A stretch of DNA of 64,000 nucleotides from Sphingobacterium prati (GTDB lineage: Bacteria; Bacteroidota; Bacteroidia; Sphingobacteriales; Sphingobacteriaceae), in contig NZ_JABJWY010000039.1 in assembly GCF_013167215.1 (NCBI RefSeq), forward strand, positions 1 to 64,000, in the 5' to 3' direction. This document shows positions 36,134-43,350 of the stretch, piece by piece. Numbering within the stretch: the stretch's first letter is position 1; every line of letters starts with the position of its first letter. The translations under genes and the position numbers were made by a program. The notes under the pieces are model-generated. The model did not search any database, was not told the origin of the DNA, and saw only the letters and a list, made by a program, of their open reading frames with translations.

Positions 36134-36141
36134 TATTTTTG
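36134..36141 (+). promoter_or_regulatory. -7 promoter element of atpB
   Basis: TATTTTTG matches TAnnTTTG and gives a leader of about 35 nt. It suggests that atpB onward can be transcribed independently of the two small upstream genes. Confidence 0.55.
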
Positions 36142-36175
36142 CGCAAAATTTTTTATTATTCAATAGTAATCTGAA

Positions 36176-37264
36176 ATGGTGAATCTTAAGAGAGCACTTT
36201 TATTATTTGCAGTAATTTTTCTTGCTGTCAATCCTTTTACCTTAAAAGCAGCTGAAGAAGCGCATGGGGATGCGCCTAAATCCCAAGCTGAGGAAATCAA
36301 AGCGTATAGTCAACATCACTTACAGGATGATCATTACTTTTCTTTGTTTTCCGATCAAAAAGCAGGAAAGCATTATGGTTTTCCATTGCCAGTAATTCTT
36401 ATTGATAATGGATTGGTTGTTTTTTCTTCTGGCGAGTTTCATCATGGAGAGTCTGTTGTAGAGAAAAACGGCCAATACTACACACTTTACCATGGCAAGA
36501 TCTATAAGACGGATGCTGCAGGTACATTGAATTTTGATGAGGCCCATCATCCTACAAACGCTAAGCCGTTAGATTTCTCGATTACAAAGAATGTGGTAGG
36601 TCTATTATTAGCGGCGTTCTTACTGTTTTTGGGTTTTATATCTTTGGCTAAAACATACAAAAAAGGTGTTAATAACCTTCCTAAAGGTATAGGTCGCGTT
36701 TTGGAGCCTTTGGTTTTATATGTACGTGATGAAATGGCTGTTCCTAATATCGGTCACCGTTATAAAGAATTTATGCCTTACCTGTTATCTGTATTTTTCT
36801 TAATTTTTGTTTTGAACTTATTGGGTATGACTCCACTAGGTTTTAACGTAACGGGAAATATTACAGTGACTTTATGTTTGGCTTTATTCACTTTCTTTAT
36901 TACCAACTTTAAAGCGAATAAAGATTATTGGAAACACATTTTCTGGATGCCAGGTGTTCCAGTTCCTTTTAAATTTATTTTAGCACCAATTGAGGTGTTG
37001 GGTATGTTTACTAAACCCTTTTCCTTAATGTTGCGTTTGTTTGCGAATATCACTGCTGGTCACTCTGTTGTGATGGGTTTGATCGCAATCGTTTATTTAT
37101 TTCAACAACAATTGACTGTCGGTGGTAGTATTGGGGTGTCCATGTTGTTAACCTTAGTGTTGTTTTTCCTGGAGCTACTGGTTGCGTTTTTGCAAGCCTT
37201 TATCTTTACGATGTTGTCTTCTTTGTTTATCGGAATGGCAGTCGAAGAACACGCACATCATTAA
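36176..37264 (+). CDS. atpB: ATP synthase F0 subunit a
   Basis: This 362-residue subunit forms the stator proton path against the c-ring. A signal-like N-terminus (LLLFAVIFLAVNPFTLKAAE) and a His-rich extramembrane extension of ~110 residues precede the core, as in other Bacteroidota. The core carries LLGMTPLGFNVTGNI and the essential Arg in SLMLRLFANITAGHSVV, and LLVAFLQAFIFTMLSSLFIG ends it. It begins the atpB-E-F-H-A-G cluster, 36 nt before atpE. Confidence 0.95.
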   Translation: MVNLKRALLLFAVIFLAVNPFTLKAAEEAHGDAPKSQAEEIKAYSQHHLQDDHYFSLFSDQKAGKHYGFPLPVILIDNGLVVFSSGEFHHGESVVEKNGQYYTLYHGKIYKTDAAGTLNFDEAHHPTNAKPLDFSITKNVVGLLLAAFLLFLGFISLAKTYKKGVNNLPKGIGRVLEPLVLYVRDEMAVPNIGHRYKEFMPYLLSVFFLIFVLNLLGMTPLGFNVTGNITVTLCLALFTFFITNFKANKDYWKHIFWMPGVPVPFKFILAPIEVLGMFTKPFSLMLRLFANITAGHSVVMGLIAIVYLFQQQLTVGGSIGVSMLLTLVLFFLELLVAFLQAFIFTMLSSLFIGMAVEEHAHH

Positions 37265-37300
37265 TCGAATTTTTTTGTTAAATTTTATAAAATAATTATT

Positions 37301-37489
37301 ATGTACAACTTAATTGGAGCAGGTTTAATCGTAATCGGTGCAGGTTTAGGTTTAGGTAAAATCGGTGGTTCAGCTATGGAAGCTATCGCTCGTCAACCAG
37401 AAGCAGCATCTAAAATTCAAACTGCGATGATCATCATTGGTGCCTTAGTTGAAGGTTTAGCATTCGGTGCTTTAATCTTAGGTAAATAA
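37301..37489 (+). CDS. atpE: ATP synthase F0 subunit c
   Basis: This 62-residue hairpin of two membrane helices builds the rotor ring. The polar loop ARQPE is at 30-34 and the ion-carrying Glu is residue 51 in LVEGLAFG. The Na+ ligands known from Ilyobacter (Gln in helix 1, Ser after the Glu) are Leu17 and Gly52 here, so proton coupling is expected. It is one of the shorter c subunits known. A strong hairpin follows the stop codon before atpF. Confidence 0.95.
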   Translation: MYNLIGAGLIVIGAGLGLGKIGGSAMEAIARQPEAASKIQTAMIIIGALVEGLAFGALILGK

Positions 37490-37511
37490 TCCAAGCTGAT
37501 TAAAAGTTTAC

Positions 37512-37550
37512 TAAATACAATCTGCAACGGTTGGTTGCAGATTGTATTTA
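37512..37550 (+). other. Perfect 17-bp hairpin between atpE and atpF
   Basis: TAAATACAATCTGCAAC pairs exactly with GTTGCAGATTGTATTTA around a GGTTG loop. What follows is A-rich rather than a U-tract, so it does not look like a full terminator. It may block 3' exonucleases and raise atpE mRNA over the downstream genes, in line with the higher copy number of subunit c. Confidence 0.7.
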
Positions 37551-37600
37551 AACAAAAAAATACAAAACAAAAGAAAATTATAATTTACAATTGTATATAA

Positions 37601-38101
37601 ATGGAAGCATTAATTAATCAGTTCTCGTACGGTTTGTTCTTTTGGCAGCTAATCATCTTATTGGTTGTGATCTTTTTATTGGGCAAGTTTGCCTGGAAAC
37701 CTATCGTCAACGCTTTAGATGAACGTGAGCAAGGAATTGCAAATGCATTGGAAGCTGCTGAGAAAGCTAAATTAGAAATGGCTCGTTTAACAAATGAAAA
37801 CGAACAATTGCTTAAAGAGGCTCGTGCAGAACGTGATGTTATCCTTAAAGAAGCGAAAGAGCTAAAAGACAAAATCGTTGCTGAAGCAAGAACACAAGCA
37901 CAATACGAAGGTGCTAAAATGATTGCTCAGGCGAAAGAGGAGATCGACGAACAAAAGAATAAAGCTTTGGCTGAGGTAAAATCACAAGTTTCATCTTTGT
38001 CTTTGGATATCGCCCGCAAAGTATTAACAAGAGAATTTGAGGACCAAGGTAAGCAGGAAGCTTTAGTAGCAGATTTGCTTAAAGATGTTAAATTGAACTA
38101 A
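37601..38101 (+). CDS. atpF: ATP synthase F0 subunit b
   Basis: This 166-residue peripheral stalk subunit has one N-terminal membrane helix (FFWQLIILLVVIFLLGKFAW, about 13-32), then KPIVNALDERE, the conserved hinge. A long Ala/Glu/Lys helical stalk runs to the C-terminus. It dimerises and binds subunit delta. Order and spacing (29 nt before atpH) fit the operon. Confidence 0.95.
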   Translation: MEALINQFSYGLFFWQLIILLVVIFLLGKFAWKPIVNALDEREQGIANALEAAEKAKLEMARLTNENEQLLKEARAERDVILKEAKELKDKIVAEARTQAQYEGAKMIAQAKEEIDEQKNKALAEVKSQVSSLSLDIARKVLTREFEDQGKQEALVADLLKDVKLN

Positions 38102-38130
38102 TCCGGTCACTTAAATTACGAAATAGAATT

Positions 38131-38673
38131 ATGTCAGTATTTAAAGTAGCATCGAGATATGCAAAGTCATTAATTGACTTGGCTAGCGAGCAGGGCTCAC
38201 TGGAGACCATCAAAACAGATATGGATTCGTTCATCGCTGTTTTAAAGTCCAGTTCAGAATTGCAGGCTGTTTTGGCCAATCCTATTGTTCCTTTGGACAA
38301 GAAGAAAAACATATTGGATGCTTTATTTAAAGATAAGATCAATGCAAATATCTTAGCCTTTTTCAAGATCATGATCAACAAAGGTCGTGGTACGATCGTA
38401 TATGCTACTGCGCAAGAATTTGTCCGTGAGTATAACGAGGTTAAAGGTATTGTAAAGGCTACAGTTACATCTGCAGCACCACTTTCTGAAGCTAATTTAG
38501 CCGCAATGAAAGATGTCCTTGCAAAAGAAACCAACGCTCAAGTGATATTGGTCAATAAAGTCGATAACAAGTTAATCGGCGGATTTGTCGTCAATATTGG
38601 TGACCGCCAGATTGATACAAGTATTGCTGGAAAGTTGAATAAATTAGAAAGATATTTGAATCAGGGTAACTAA
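38131..38673 (+). CDS. atpH: ATP synthase F1 subunit delta
   Basis: This 180-residue protein joins the b-subunit stalk to the alpha3-beta3 head (OSCP homologue). The N-terminal helical domain starts VASRYAKSLIDLASEQGSL and the C-terminal strand pair shows VDNKLIGGFVVNIGDRQIDT, both family hallmarks. Length and operon position are typical. Confidence 0.94.
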   Translation: MSVFKVASRYAKSLIDLASEQGSLETIKTDMDSFIAVLKSSSELQAVLANPIVPLDKKKNILDALFKDKINANILAFFKIMINKGRGTIVYATAQEFVREYNEVKGIVKATVTSAAPLSEANLAAMKDVLAKETNAQVILVNKVDNKLIGGFVVNIGDRQIDTSIAGKLNKLERYLNQGN

Positions 38674-38728
38674 GGTTATTCTGGTGTTTAAAGTAAAATA
38701 AATCAAAAAACCCCTTATAATAATTAAA

Positions 38729-40303
38729 ATGATAGAGGTAAGACCAGATGAAGTTTCGGCAATTCTAAGAGAGCAATTGGCGGGCTTTAAATCAGAAGCC
38801 GAACTAGAGGAAGTGGGTACCGTACTTGCTGTAGGTGACGGTATTGCTCGTATTTACGGCTTAACTAAAGTTCAGTCCGGTGAGTTGGTTGAATTTGATA
38901 ACGGATTACAAGGTATTGTATTAAACTTAGAAGAAGACAACGTCGGTGTTGTACTTTTAGGTCCTTCTGACGAAATTAAAGAAGGAGATACGATTAAACG
39001 TACCAACCGTATTGCATCCATCAAAGTTGGAGAAGGTTTGTTGGGACGTGTTGTGAATACATTGGGTCAGCCAATTGATGGTAAAGGACCTATCCAAGGT
39101 GAATTGTACGAAATGCCTATTGAGCGTAAAGCTCCTGGTGTTATCTACCGTCAGCCAGTAACTGAGCCATTACAAACAGGTATCAAGGCAATCGATGCGA
39201 TGATTCCAGTGGGTCGTGGCCAACGTGAGTTGGTTATTGGTGACCGTCAAACAGGTAAAACTGCGGTATGTATCGATACGATCTTAAACCAAAAAGAATT
39301 CTACGATGCGGGTCAACCTGTATTCTGTATTTACGTTGCTGTAGGTCAAAAGAATTCTACTGTAGCGAATATCGTTCGTACATTAGAGGAAAGAGGTGCA
39401 ATGGCTTATACCGTTGTTGTCGCTGCTTCTGCTGCTGATCCTGCTCCACTTCAATTCTACGCGCCAATGGCAGGTGCTGCTATCGGTGAGTTCTTCCGTG
39501 ATACAGGTCGCCCAGCATTGATCGTTTATGATGATTTATCTAAACAAGCTGTGGCTTACCGTGAGGTTTCTTTGTTATTACGTCGTCCTCCAGGTCGTGA
39601 AGCATATCCAGGTGACGTATTCTACCTACACAGCCGTTTGTTAGAGCGTGCAGCAAAAATCAACTCTTCGGATGATATTGCACGTAACATGAATGACCTT
39701 CCTGAATCTATCAAGCATTTGGTTAAAGGTGGTGGCTCATTAACAGCGCTTCCGATCATCGAAACACAAGCAGGTGATGTTTCAGCCTATATCCCTACCA
39801 ACGTAATTTCTATTACAGATGGTCAGATTTTCTTGGAATCTAACTTATTCAACGCGGGTATCCGTCCAGCGATCAACGTAGGTATTTCCGTATCTCGTGT
39901 GGGTGGTAACGCTCAGATCAAGCCGATGAAAAAAGTTTCGGGTACATTAAAGTTAGATCAAGCGCAGTACCGTGAATTGGAAGCTTTCGCAAAATTTGGT
40001 TCTGATCTAGATGCTGCTACTAAAGCGGTATTGGATAAAGGTGTTCGTAACGTTGAGATCTTGAAACAAGGTCAATACTCTCCAGTTTCTGTAGAAAAAC
40101 AAGTTGCGATCATTTACATTGGAACAAAAGGTTTATTGCGTAATGTGCCGGTAAATAAAGTAAGAGAATTTGAAGAGGAATTCTTAACGCAATTGGAACA
40201 ACGTCATCCAGAAGTTTTATCAGCGTTCAAAGCTGGTAAATTCTCAGATGAGTTGACTGCAGTATTAGAAACAGTAGCTAAGGATTTAGCATCAAAATAT
40301 TAA
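38729..40303 (+). CDS. atpA: ATP synthase F1 subunit alpha
   Basis: This 524-residue subunit carries the non-catalytic nucleotide sites of F1. It shows IYGLTKVQSGELVEFDNG in the N-terminal barrel, the P-loop GDRQTGKTA (about 170-178), ALIVYDDLSKQAVAYREVSL and SVSRVGGNAQIKPMKKVSG. Codon choice here is more biased (GGT, CGT, AAC) than in neighbouring genes, as expected for high expression. A repeat array separates it from atpG. Confidence 0.97.
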   Translation: MIEVRPDEVSAILREQLAGFKSEAELEEVGTVLAVGDGIARIYGLTKVQSGELVEFDNGLQGIVLNLEEDNVGVVLLGPSDEIKEGDTIKRTNRIASIKVGEGLLGRVVNTLGQPIDGKGPIQGELYEMPIERKAPGVIYRQPVTEPLQTGIKAIDAMIPVGRGQRELVIGDRQTGKTAVCIDTILNQKEFYDAGQPVFCIYVAVGQKNSTVANIVRTLEERGAMAYTVVVAASAADPAPLQFYAPMAGAAIGEFFRDTGRPALIVYDDLSKQAVAYREVSLLLRRPPGREAYPGDVFYLHSRLLERAAKINSSDDIARNMNDLPESIKHLVKGGGSLTALPIIETQAGDVSAYIPTNVISITDGQIFLESNLFNAGIRPAINVGISVSRVGGNAQIKPMKKVSGTLKLDQAQYRELEAFAKFGSDLDAATKAVLDKGVRNVEILKQGQYSPVSVEKQVAIIYIGTKGLLRNVPVNKVREFEEEFLTQLEQRHPEVLSAFKAGKFSDELTAVLETVAKDLASKY

Positions 40304-40305
40304 TT

Positions 40306-40371
40306 AGTAATGAGTATTTGGTATTGAGCCCATTGGCTAGGTTCAATACTCAATACTAGGTACTTAATACT
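40306..40371. repeat. Mirrored 7-bp repeat array between atpA and atpG
   Basis: Three degenerate units AGTAATG, AGTATTT, GGTATTG (40306-40326) face four units CAATACT, CAATACT, AGGTACT, TAATACT (40344-40371). Together they can form a long imperfect hairpin with a GTATTGAGCC/GGTTCAATAC core. Such TATTGAG-type arrays are seen in intergenic DNA of some Bacteroidota. Confidence 0.75.
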
Positions 40372-40381
40372 TAAAACAAAT

Positions 40382-41281
40382 ATGGCAAATTTAAAAGAAG
40401 TAAGAAACCGGATTACCTCGGTATCATCAACACAGCAGATCACGAAAGCCATGAAAATGGTTTCGGCTGCTAAATTGAAGCGCGCTACTAACGCTATCTT
40501 ACAATTGCGCCCATATGCGAATAAATTAAGAGATATTTTGGCTGATGTTTCTGCAAGTGTGGAGGGAAGTAATTCTCCTTTTACAGTAGATCGTGAGCCA
40601 AATAAAGTGTTGATCGTTGTTGTTTCTTCTAATAGAGGTTTGGCTGGGGCATTCAATGCGAATGCTATCAAGATGACTAATAACTTGATCGCTAACAAAT
40701 ATGCCGAGCAGCATGCGAAAGGCAATTTAAGTATCATCGCTATTGGTAAAAAAGGTTATGATTTCTATTCGAAGCGTAATTTCGATGTAATAGCTAACCA
40801 TTCGGATTTGTTTTCTGATTTAAATTTTGGAACTGTTTCGCTAGTGACAGAATTTATCATGGAACAATTTAAGGAAGGTAATTTTGATCGGGTAGAAGTG
40901 GTTTATAACCAATTCAAAAACGCTGCAGTTCAAGAGTTGACAGCAGAACAAATTTTACCTTTATTACCTGCAGAGGAAAACACACAACATACGCATAAAG
41001 CAAAAATAGAAGCTGAAGTGGATTATATCATCGAACCTTCCAAAGAGAAGATTATCGAGGAATTAATTCCGAAAGCCATCAAGATTCAATTATACAAAGC
41101 TGTTTTGGACTCCAATGCTTCTGAGCATGGAGCGCGTATGACAGCAATGGATAAAGCGACTGAAAACGCAGGTGACTTATTGAAATCACTTAAGTTATCG
41201 TACAACCAGGCTCGTCAGGCAGCAATTACTACAGAGTTGACCGAAATCGTTTCTGGAGCAGCAGCTTTGTCAAACGGATAG
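40382..41281 (+). CDS. atpG: ATP synthase F1 subunit gamma
   Basis: This 299-residue rotor shaft has the family N-terminus KEVRNRITSVSSTQQITKAM and C-terminus GARMTAMDKATENAGDLL followed by NQARQAAITTELTEIVSGA. The middle Rossmann-like part includes SSNRGLAGAFN. An insertion near residues 195-215 (EENTQHTHKAKIEAEVDYII) is common in Bacteroidota. It is the last gene of the operon; atpD and atpC are not in this window. Confidence 0.95.
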   Translation: MANLKEVRNRITSVSSTQQITKAMKMVSAAKLKRATNAILQLRPYANKLRDILADVSASVEGSNSPFTVDREPNKVLIVVVSSNRGLAGAFNANAIKMTNNLIANKYAEQHAKGNLSIIAIGKKGYDFYSKRNFDVIANHSDLFSDLNFGTVSLVTEFIMEQFKEGNFDRVEVVYNQFKNAAVQELTAEQILPLLPAEENTQHTHKAKIEAEVDYIIEPSKEKIIEELIPKAIKIQLYKAVLDSNASEHGARMTAMDKATENAGDLLKSLKLSYNQARQAAITTELTEIVSGAAALSNG

Positions 41282-41301
41282 TTCATTATTCGAAAAAAAC
41301 A

Positions 41302-41337
41302 AAAAAAGGCGATGATCGAAAGATTAACGCCTTTTTT
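41302..41337 (+). terminator. Terminator of the ATP synthase operon
   Basis: AAAAAAGGCG pairs with CGCCTTTTTT around a 16-nt loop, 21 nt after the atpG stop codon, with a proper T-run. Confidence 0.83.
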
Positions 41338-41361
41338 ATTGTTCACTGTTAAAAACTGTGA

Positions 41362-41393
41362 TTTGCTGACCACTGAAAATAATGCTATGTTTG
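41362..41393 (+). promoter_or_regulatory. Bacteroidota promoter of the small lipoprotein gene
   Basis: A -33 TTTG (41362-41365) and a -7 TATGTTTG (41386-41393) are 20 nt apart. The leader before the ATG at 41436 would be about 37 nt. Confidence 0.65.
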
Positions 41394-41435
41394 ATAAAAG
41401 AATTTATTTTAATCTAGAAAAGATTTTCGAGGGAT

Positions 41436-41834
41436 ATGCAAAGATATTTGGGACGAAAGACAATCGTTAAGAAAGGCATTTTTTTGCGGATAATAGCCAT
41501 TTTTCCTGTTCTGATACTATTTTCTTGTCATTATAGGGTTGATAGTGAAAGAACAAAGCTGGATGTGGTCGAATCTTGTAAAGAGAAACTTTATGAAAGT
41601 ATTCCAATAACTACCCCTGACTCGATCGTTACAGGATACTGTCATTGTTCTACTGAAAAGTTATTGGAAAACTATAGTATTTTTGAGATAGCAAAGTCTA
41701 ATTGGGATGAAAGTAGCAAGGAGCGGAAGGAAATGATAAAATTGGTTGAACCTTGTCGCCAGGATTATATGAAAAAGCTAAAAAAACATTTTAAAGATCA
41801 GGGGGAAGAAATATTTATCTTCGCCCCTAAATAG
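41436..41834 (+). CDS. Putative lipoprotein of unknown function
   Basis: This 132-residue protein has an N-terminal hydrophobic segment (FLRIIAIFPVLILFSC) ending in a lipobox-like LFSC, with Cys31 as the probable lipidation site. The mature part contains four more Cys (about 47, 68, 70 and 110), including YCHCS, and is otherwise charged. I recognise no domain. It stands alone between the atp operon terminator and the convergent fabH, whose stop codon is only 5 bp away. Confidence 0.6.
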   Translation: MQRYLGRKTIVKKGIFLRIIAIFPVLILFSCHYRVDSERTKLDVVESCKEKLYESIPITTPDSIVTGYCHCSTEKLLENYSIFEIAKSNWDESSKERKEMIKLVEPCRQDYMKKLKKHFKDQGEEIFIFAPK

Positions 41835-41839
41835 CTTTG

Positions 41840-42886
41840 CTACCACCTGATTAAGGCGGACCCCCAGGTAAAGCCCGCGCCGAAAGCGGCTAGGCAGATC
41901 AGATCACCATCTTTTATTTTTCCGGCTTCCCAGGCTTCACATAGCGCAATCGGTATAGAAGCCGCTGTAGTGTTGCCATATTTTTGGATATTGTTGAATA
42001 CCTGATCCTCATGTAACCCTAAGGTTTTCTGTACAAATTGTGAAATACGAAGATTTGCTTGATGTGGAATTAGTAAGTTTATATCTGAGGTTTCTAAGTT
42101 ATTCTTGCTCAAGGCTTCATGGATTACTTCGGGGAATTTGACAACAGCTTTTTTGAAAACGGCCTGTCCATCCATATTTGGGAATGCGGTTCCATCTTCA
42201 AGCATTTCTTTGGTCATCAATAACCCACCCAATTCCTGTTCTGGCCAGTCGGGCATTTTATCTAACCATATGCCGCTTGATGCCCCTGGGTAATACATTG
42301 CGAGCTTTTCGGCTTCAGCGCCATCAGAATGTAAATGCGTGCTCAAAATGCCTTTACCGGTTTCTGTTGTTGGCTGCACAACCACTGCTCCGGCACCATC
42401 ACCGAAAATAACGGATACAGCACGGCCTCTGGTGGAGAAGTCGAGTGCAAATGAATGTTTTTCTGAACCCACAACAAGTATGTTTTTATACATCCCTGTT
42501 TTGACAAATTGATCTGCTATGGACAGGGCATAGATGAAGCCCGAACATTGGTTCCTAATATCTAATGCGCCTACTTCGTTCATCCCCATTTCCCGTTGCA
42601 GTAATACCGCACATCCGGGAAAATAGTAGTCGGGTGATAAGGTTGCGAAGATAATAAAATCGACATCTTCCTTGCTGATATTGGCGCGTTCTATTGCTAT
42701 TTTTGCAGCCTCAACACCCATCGTGGTTGTCGTTTCGCCGATACGGTCGGCATAGCGGCGTTCTTTGATCCCCGTTCTTTCTTGGATCCATTCATCACTG
42801 GTATCCATAAAACGTGTTAGATCATTGTTGGTATATACGTTTTTCGGAACGTAATAGCCAATTCCTGCGATTTTCGACTGAAACAT
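41840..42886 (-). CDS. fabH: 3-oxoacyl-ACP synthase III family protein
   Basis: This 348-residue thiolase-fold condensing enzyme should join an acyl-CoA to malonyl-ACP to start fatty acid synthesis. The catalytic triad is visible as Cys114 (RNQCSGFIYA), His275 (LIPHQANLRI) and Asn305 (YGNTTAASIP). The SFALDFSTRGRAVSVIFGDG stretch and the insertion around residues 200-235 place it in a Bacteroidota subgroup that differs from E. coli FabH. Bacteroidota carry several paralogues, so a role in starter units for other lipids is possible. It is divergent from clpS. Confidence 0.85.
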   Translation of the reverse strand: MFQSKIAGIGYYVPKNVYTNNDLTRFMDTSDEWIQERTGIKERRYADRIGETTTTMGVEAAKIAIERANISKEDVDFIIFATLSPDYYFPGCAVLLQREMGMNEVGALDIRNQCSGFIYALSIADQFVKTGMYKNILVVGSEKHSFALDFSTRGRAVSVIFGDGAGAVVVQPTTETGKGILSTHLHSDGAEAEKLAMYYPGASSGIWLDKMPDWPEQELGGLLMTKEMLEDGTAFPNMDGQAVFKKAVVKFPEVIHEALSKNNLETSDINLLIPHQANLRISQFVQKTLGLHEDQVFNNIQKYGNTTAASIPIALCEAWEAGKIKDGDLICLAAFGAGFTWGSALIRW

Positions 42887-42952
42887 AATAAATTCATCTA
42901 ATTGATTGTATTCTTCCCTTTTATATTGTCGTTAATTTAGAAAAAAATATTC

Positions 42953-42960
42953 TATTTTTG
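42953..42960 (+). promoter_or_regulatory. -7 promoter element of clpS
   Basis: TATTTTTG matches TAnnTTTG and its G is only 4 nt before the clpS ATG at 42965. The transcript would begin at the start codon. Confidence 0.55.
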
Positions 42961-42964
42961 CAGT

Positions 42965-43246
42965 ATGGGTACCCAAACTGCTGAAGAAACCTTTACGTTA
43001 GAAGAGATATTAGCGTCTGTTAAGGACTCTAATCGATTGATTTTATGGAATGACGAAACGAATACGTTCGAACATGTCATTCATTGTCTGATGTATCACC
43101 TCCAATATACCGAAAAACAGGCTGAGAAAATTGCATGGAAAGTACATACTGAAGGTAAGTGTGCCGTTTTGGAGGGCACTTTCACCGAGATGGAAATCTA
43201 CCGCAAAATTTTGAAAGCAGAAGGTCTGACAGTGTCCGTAGAATAA
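42965..43246 (+). CDS. clpS: ATP-dependent Clp protease adaptor ClpS
   Basis: This 93-residue adaptor delivers N-degron substrates to ClpAP/ClpCP. The core RLILWNDETNTFEHVIHCLM (about 22-41) holds the residues that bind the substrate N-terminus, and KIAWKVHTEGKCAVLEGTF follows; the variant WNDETNTFEHV replaces the usual NDDyT/NDDvN. The C-terminus ends GLTVSVE. Bacteroidota ClpS proteins work with ClpA or ClpC; neither is in the window. The ATG directly follows a -7 box, so the mRNA is probably leaderless. Confidence 0.9.
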   Translation: MGTQTAEETFTLEEILASVKDSNRLILWNDETNTFEHVIHCLMYHLQYTEKQAEKIAWKVHTEGKCAVLEGTFTEMEIYRKILKAEGLTVSVE

Positions 43247-43350
43247 ACTTACTATCCTTTTTGTTACCGTAATAATATGGTTACGCTTCAATTTTCTCTG
43301 TAAGTTTTAGTTTTATTTGCATTATAACTATAAACTAAGCTGAAGCTCTC

